Positions 20,707 to 24,515 of a stretch of DNA of 24,515 nt are shown here, one piece after another. Location of the stretch: NCBI GenBank assembly GCA_030633185.1, contig DAOVTG010000010.1, positions 1-24,515 of the forward strand, written 5' to 3'. The notes under the pieces are model-generated. The model was not told the origin of the DNA and did not search any database. It saw nothing but the letters and a program-made list of their open reading frames with translations. The stretch's first letter is position 1. Each line of letters opens with the position of its first letter. The position numbers were made by a program, and so were the translations under genes. This DNA is from Deltaproteobacteria bacterium. GTDB lineage: Bacteria > Desulfobacterota > Anaeroferrophillalia > Anaeroferrophillales > Tharpellaceae.

Positions 20707-22761
20707 TTACATATTTCGAAAAACATCTACATCCTGACTACGACCCAAAACCACCAAGCGATCGCCAGCCTGGACAATTTCATCCGGCCCGGGAACCAAT
20801 TGGCGAAAACGCTGAACCTCTCCCTCTTTTTGTTCACGACGCTTGAACATCATCACCTGCAGACCCAGACGGGAACGAACATCCAGGGTTTTAAGACTCT
20901 GTCCGACAAACGTCACCGGAGCCTGAACTTCAGCCATCACATAGCCATCCAGAAGGTCGATCTCTTCAACTTTGTCTAAAACCTGTACCGAGGATGAGAT
21001 CTCGGCCCCGAGGCTACGTTTAACAATTTCCCGGTTATAGGCTTCGGTAACCTCCCGCTGCCGGATTGCCCCGACCAGCTCACCACTGTCCGGATCCAAA
21101 ATCGGCAGTTCGCGGTGATCGGTATGGCCGAAGAGTTTCATCACCTGATCAAGATCACCGGACATAGTAACCGACGGCACCCCGGTAGTCGCCAGATCTG
21201 CGGCAACCAGCAGGTCACTGAGATCATCCTGATCAAGAATCGCCTGGCGTACCTCCTGTAAAGAGACCACGCCAAAAAACTTTTTCTGCTCATTAACCAG
21301 ATAATAAGAAGCGTTAGGATAGTTGACCACCAGTTCCAGAAGTTGACGAAAACCGAGACCCGGGGCGATGGTTTTGGGTTTGTCATCACAAAAATCGGAA
21401 ACTTTTAAAGAGCGCAGCACATTAAGTTCCCGACCGCGAAAAAGATCAACCCCGCGCCGCACCAGTTTTATCGTATAGATCGACTCCTTCTTCAATTTGA
21501 TCGCCAACAAGGTGGCGATAATCGTCGAGATCATCAGGGGCAAAATAATCTTGTAATCATTCGTCATTTCAAAAATAATCAAAATTGCGGTGATCGGCGC
21601 ATGAGTCGCACCGGCCACCACCGCCCCCATGCCGACCATGGCATAGGCCCCGGAGGAGGCCGACATAGTCGGCATCACCATATGCACCAAAGCACCAAAA
21701 AAACCACCAGTCATAGTCCCGATAAAAAGGGATGGCGCAAAAATTCCGCCGGAGCCCCCCGAACCCAGACTTAAACTGGTCGCTATAATTTTAGCGAAAA
21801 CCAGTCCCAGCATCAGTACCCATGAGAGCTGTCCGAGCAGAGCCAGATTCATGCTGTTGTAGCCCACCCCATAGACCCCCGGAACTATAAGTCCAAAACA
21901 ACCAAGCAGAAAGCCGCCGATAACAGTTTTAAGAACTCCCGGAAGTTTGAGATGATCATCAAAAAAATCTTCTGAAAAACATAAAACTTTAGTAAAAAGC
22001 AGAGCTACCAGACCCGAAAGTAACCCTAAAATAGCATAAGGAATCAGTTCGACAGGACTGACCAGATGGTAAGCTGGCACCTCGAAGGCCGGAAAATTGC
22101 CCAGAAAATGACGGGAGACCACAGTCGCCATCACCGACGAGATAACAATCGGGCTGAACTGGGCGACGCCAAAATCGGCCAGGATAATTTCGACACTAAA
22201 AAGAGCTCCGGCCATCGGCGCATTAAAGGCGGCAGCAATCCCTGCCGCCGCACCACAGGCAACAAAAACCTTGGTTCGCTGAGCATTAACTTTAAGAAAC
22301 TGCCCCACCGTCGAACCAATTGAAGAGCCGATCTGGATAACCGGCCCTTCGCGCCCGACCGAGCCCCCTGAGGCGATACAAATCGATGAAGCAAAAAGCT
22401 TGGCCACAGCCACCCGAGGGCGAATCCGGCCATCACGTAAAGCTATTGCCTCCATTACTTCCGGCACCCCATGACCTTTGGCTTCGGGAGCAAAAAAGTA
22501 GACAATTAGGCCGACTAAAAAAGCGCCGCCGGTAGGTATGACAATTTTCAGATAAAAAGGAACCTGTTTAAGGTACTCCAAATCAAGATCGCCAGTACCC
22601 CATAAAAGCTGGCTGAAAAATTTAATCAGATATTGAATACCCACGGCGCCAAGACCACCCAAAACTCCGATGATAACGGCGACAATCACCATAAAAATAT
22701 GTTCCGTGGAACGGAACTGGGCCATCGATTCATTAAAAATAGTAATTATTTTTTTATACAC
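20707..22761 (-). CDS. ClC-family chloride channel/transporter with CBS pair and TrkA-C domain
   Basis: This is a 684-residue integral membrane protein. The ClC core covers about 15-440. The anion-path signatures are GHGVPE (96-101), GREGPVIQ with the external gate Glu138, GSGGSGGIFAPSLF (about 335-350), and the helix-R Tyr in ESIYTIKL (about 430). A CBS pair (about 450-575) and a TrkA-C/RCK-C domain (about 600-684, with PGPDEIVQAGDRLVVLG) follow. These suggest control by nucleotides or other small ligands. Two departures are visible. The Ser of the classical GSGIP is His, and the intracellular proton Glu (E203 in E. coli ClC) is Ile192, directly after a retained Glu191. The start is GTG at 22761, 17 bases after miaA; an ATG at 22725 is an alternative. 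Whether it is a channel or an antiporter cannot be told. Confidence 0.92.
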   Translation of the reverse strand: MYKKIITIFNESMAQFRSTEHIFMVIVAVIIGVLGGLGAVGIQYLIKFFSQLLWGTGDLDLEYLKQVPFYLKIVIPTGGAFLVGLIVYFFAPEAKGHGVPEVMEAIALRDGRIRPRVAVAKLFASSICIASGGSVGREGPVIQIGSSIGSTVGQFLKVNAQRTKVFVACGAAAGIAAAFNAPMAGALFSVEIILADFGVAQFSPIVISSVMATVVSRHFLGNFPAFEVPAYHLVSPVELIPYAILGLLSGLVALLFTKVLCFSEDFFDDHLKLPGVLKTVIGGFLLGCFGLIVPGVYGVGYNSMNLALLGQLSWVLMLGLVFAKIIATSLSLGSGGSGGIFAPSLFIGTMTGGFFGALVHMVMPTMSASSGAYAMVGMGAVVAGATHAPITAILIIFEMTNDYKIILPLMISTIIATLLAIKLKKESIYTIKLVRRGVDLFRGRELNVLRSLKVSDFCDDKPKTIAPGLGFRQLLELVVNYPNASYYLVNEQKKFFGVVSLQEVRQAILDQDDLSDLLVAADLATTGVPSVTMSGDLDQVMKLFGHTDHRELPILDPDSGELVGAIRQREVTEAYNREIVKRSLGAEISSSVQVLDKVEEIDLLDGYVMAEVQAPVTFVGQSLKTLDVRSRLGLQVMMFKRREQKEGEVQRFRQLVPGPDEIVQAGDRLVVLGRSQDVDVFRNM

Positions 22762-22778
22762 GTAAGAACCAATCCATT

Positions 22779-23717
22779 TTAAAATTCATTAATCATAACA
22801 AAAATCTTCCGCCAGTCGGAAACTTCAACCCCGCAGGCATGTTTATCGTTACGAAACCAAGTCATCTGACGTTTGGCGTAACGCCGGGTGGCCTGTTTAA
22901 TATCGGCAACCGCCTGATCATAAGAAAGACGACCCGCAAGATAGTCGTTTATCTGCCGGTAACCGATACTCTTTAAAGGTTTCAGATCAGCGCCGAAACC
23001 TTTTTCAAGCAGCCGTTTGACCTCATCAACTAACCCTTTTTCCAACATGACCTCAACCCGTTGATTAATCCGTTGATAGAGCTGTTCCCGCTCAAGATCA
23101 AGGGAAATATGCAAAAATCGATAACGCGGATTAAGAAAACGATGTTGTTCCTGAAAATGGGCCAAACTCTTGCCCGTACTCAAAATCGTCTCTAAGGCCC
23201 GCAAGACCCGGGTTCGATCCCGTGGTGCCAGACGGGCCGCCATCGGTGCATCATAGCGGGCAAGTTCAGCATATAAGACCTCGCTGCCCTCCAAAGCCAG
23301 ACGACCCTCCAGTTCAGCTCGAACCCCAGCGTCAATATCGGGCATTGGACAAAGACCAAAAAGCAGAGCCCGAAGATAGAGGCCGGTGCCGCCAACCACC
23401 AGAGGCAGACACCCCCGTGAACGAATTTCAGCAATCACGGCATCAGCCCGAACCTGAAAATCGGTCGCATTAAAAGACTGATCGGGATCAAGGATATCGA
23501 AGAGATGGTGCGGCACCAAACTTCGTTCCTCAAGATCCGGCTTGGCCGTACCAATATCAAGATAACGATAGACCTGCAAAGAATCCCCGTTGACGATCTC
23601 GGCCCGGCACTCGCTCGCCACCTCCAACGCCACCGCACTCTTACCGACCGCAGTCGGCCCGGAGAGCAAAACTATTTCCGGTAACCGGGAATGGTTTTCC
23701 ACTAATAATCCAACCAC
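22779..23717 (-). CDS. miaA: tRNA dimethylallyltransferase
   Basis: MiaA transfers the dimethylallyl group to A37 of tRNAs reading UNN codons, the first step to (methylthio)isopentenyladenosine. The sequence shows P-loop SGPTAVGKS (19-27), NGDSLQVYRYLDIGTAKP, LVVGGTGLYLRALLFG, and RDRTRVLRALE, with LKSIGYRQ toward the end. The length of about 312 is normal. The start is uncertain. A GTG at 23717 gives a 16-base overlap with moeA. A GTG at 23702, overlapping the moeA TAG stop (TAGTG), gives 307 residues starting VENHSRLPEIVLL, which fits the usual short N-terminus better. Both have weak Shine-Dalgarno. The gene is in the moeA-to-HDOD operon. Confidence 0.95.
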   Translation of the reverse strand: MVGLLVENHSRLPEIVLLSGPTAVGKSAVALEVASECRAEIVNGDSLQVYRYLDIGTAKPDLEERSLVPHHLFDILDPDQSFNATDFQVRADAVIAEIRSRGCLPLVVGGTGLYLRALLFGLCPMPDIDAGVRAELEGRLALEGSEVLYAELARYDAPMAARLAPRDRTRVLRALETILSTGKSLAHFQEQHRFLNPRYRFLHISLDLEREQLYQRINQRVEVMLEKGLVDEVKRLLEKGFGADLKPLKSIGYRQINDYLAGRLSYDQAVADIKQATRRYAKRQMTWFRNDKHACGVEVSDWRKIFVMINEF

Positions 23718-24515
23718 TCGATCTCGACTTCGCTGCCGGCCCGAGCGCCTTCGGTGCCTCCTGACTGCATCACCAGACAGTTACCCAGAACCATCGAATT
23801 AAGAATACCGGAACCCTGAGCTCCGGTTAATTTTACCGTCAAGCGCCCTTCTTTATCGCGCTTGGCAACGCCGCGCGCATAATGACGCCGGTTACCGGGA
23901 GTCGACATATCTTCTGTCACTATCGCCCTCTCTTTAGACAAAAGGAGGTCGGAATCGGACCAGCCCGCCAGTTTTTTCATGAGAGGGCGCACAAACTGTT
24001 CAAATGAAACCATGGTTGAAACCGGGTTACCCGGCAGACCGATTATAGGTTTTTCATTTACCAAACTATAAAGAAGCGGTTTCCCGGGCTTCATCCGTAT
24101 CTGCCAAAAACGAATTTGGGCCTGCGGCAGATCCCGAATAACATCCTGCAAAAAATCGTAATCCCCCATGGAAACCCCGCCTGAAGTCAACACCAGATCG
24201 TTACCGACTACGGCCTCAAGCAGAGCTTTCCGAATAACTGCCGGATCGTCTCGGGTGATCGGAAAAATCTGGGGCACACCACCCGCCTGCTGAACCAGAG
24301 CCGCCATCGAAAAACTATTACTATTACGAATCTGCCCCGGCCCGGGCTCTTGATGAAAATCAACAATCTCATCGCCGGTCGCCAGCACCGCAACCCGAGG
24401 TCTACGCACGACAACAACATACGGCATCCCGACCGCCGCCAGCATGCCGACCGCCGCCGGAGTAATCCGACTCCCGATCTTAAGCACGGTTTCACCTTTT
24501 CTCACATCTTCGCCG
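23702..24515 (-). CDS. moeA: molybdopterin molybdenumtransferase MoeA, C-terminal part (cut by window edge)
   Basis: MoeA inserts molybdate into adenylated molybdopterin, the last step of molybdenum cofactor synthesis. About 271 residues are visible. The frame continues past the right edge, since GED precedes the VRKGETVLKIG of the family. Landmarks are VAVLATGDEIV, RNSNSFSMAAL, VLTSGGVSMGDYDFL (substrate-binding), RMKPGKPLLY, and GLPGNPVSTMVSF. The C-terminal domain IV is complete and ends at TAG 23702. No internal start is needed: the GTG at 24505 is just a Val codon. Its presence implies molybdo- or tungsto-enzymes in the organism. The downstream neighbour, miaA, overlaps it. Confidence 0.93.
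   Translation of the reverse strand, partial: GEDVRKGETVLKIGSRITPAAVGMLAAVGMPYVVVVRRPRVAVLATGDEIVDFHQEPGPGQIRNSNSFSMAALVQQAGGVPQIFPITRDDPAVIRKALLEAVVGNDLVLTSGGVSMGDYDFLQDVIRDLPQAQIRFWQIRMKPGKPLLYSLVNEKPIIGLPGNPVSTMVSFEQFVRPLMKKLAGWSDSDLLLSKERAIVTEDMSTPGNRRHYARGVAKRDKEGRLTVKLTGAQGSGILNSMVLGNCLVMQSGGTEGARAGSEVEIEWLDY

Noticed and set aside
20694..20726. Eleven-residue upstream extension of dut
   Set aside because: It lies within the 3' end of clc and adds sequence not seen in dUTPases; the ATG at 20693 gives the normal length.

Overview
The window looks like a chromosomal, gene-dense stretch of a Desulfobacterota/Desulfuromonadales-type (deltaproteobacterial) anaerobe. The grounds are an MglA-type GTPase cluster, a periplasmic multihaem cytochrome next to a haem-binding chemoreceptor, a long UbiD-family decarboxylase, HDOD and DUF4388 proteins, and a class II aldolase of the short bacterial type. 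This placement is inferred from gene content and not from a marker phylogeny. I see no rRNA, tRNA, CRISPR array, insertion sequence or phage gene. The coding genes are closely packed, with several start/stop overlaps, and the longest gaps are about 240 to 295 bases.

Layout. (1) 1-4107, minus strand: a tight operon read ldcA (murein LD-carboxypeptidase), a degenerate FAD-oxidoreductase-like protein, a CvpA-family membrane protein, a secreted FlgT_N-like protein, and the first 60 codons of tilS, which runs off the left edge. (2) 4349-10460, plus strand: TPR protein, MglA-like GTPase with a long tail, a TPR/zinc-ribbon membrane protein, a DUF4388 protein with one membrane anchor, and fructose-bisphosphate aldolase. 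(3) 10463-13217, minus strand: a UbiD-family decarboxylase followed by a J-domain protein that carries four exact 29-residue repeats matching the MshEN c-di-GMP-binding pattern. A 20-codon scrap resembling the start of a response-regulator receiver lies directly before ubiD. (4) 13450-15392, plus strand: a tetrahaem cytochrome translationally coupled to a methyl-accepting chemotaxis protein whose periplasmic domain has its own CxxCH, behind a good sigma-70 promoter. (5) 15466-24515, minus strand: moeA (partial), miaA, a ClC-family protein with CBS and TrkA-C domains, dut, UDP-glucuronate decarboxylase, alr, ttcA, and an HDOD-GAF signalling protein with a histidine-kinase-like dimerisation tail.

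How they fit together. Blocks 1 and 5 are mostly housekeeping: tRNA modification (tilS, ttcA, miaA), cell wall (alr, ldcA), nucleotide hygiene (dut), molybdenum cofactor (moeA), sugar nucleotides (uxs) and ion transport (clc). The most unusual parts are the signalling modules. These are the four-gene MglA cluster, which has no MglB in the window; the cytochrome/haem-chemoreceptor pair, which looks like a redox or gas sensing unit; and the J-domain/MshEN-repeat protein. The roles of these modules are inferences from sequence motifs and gene order.
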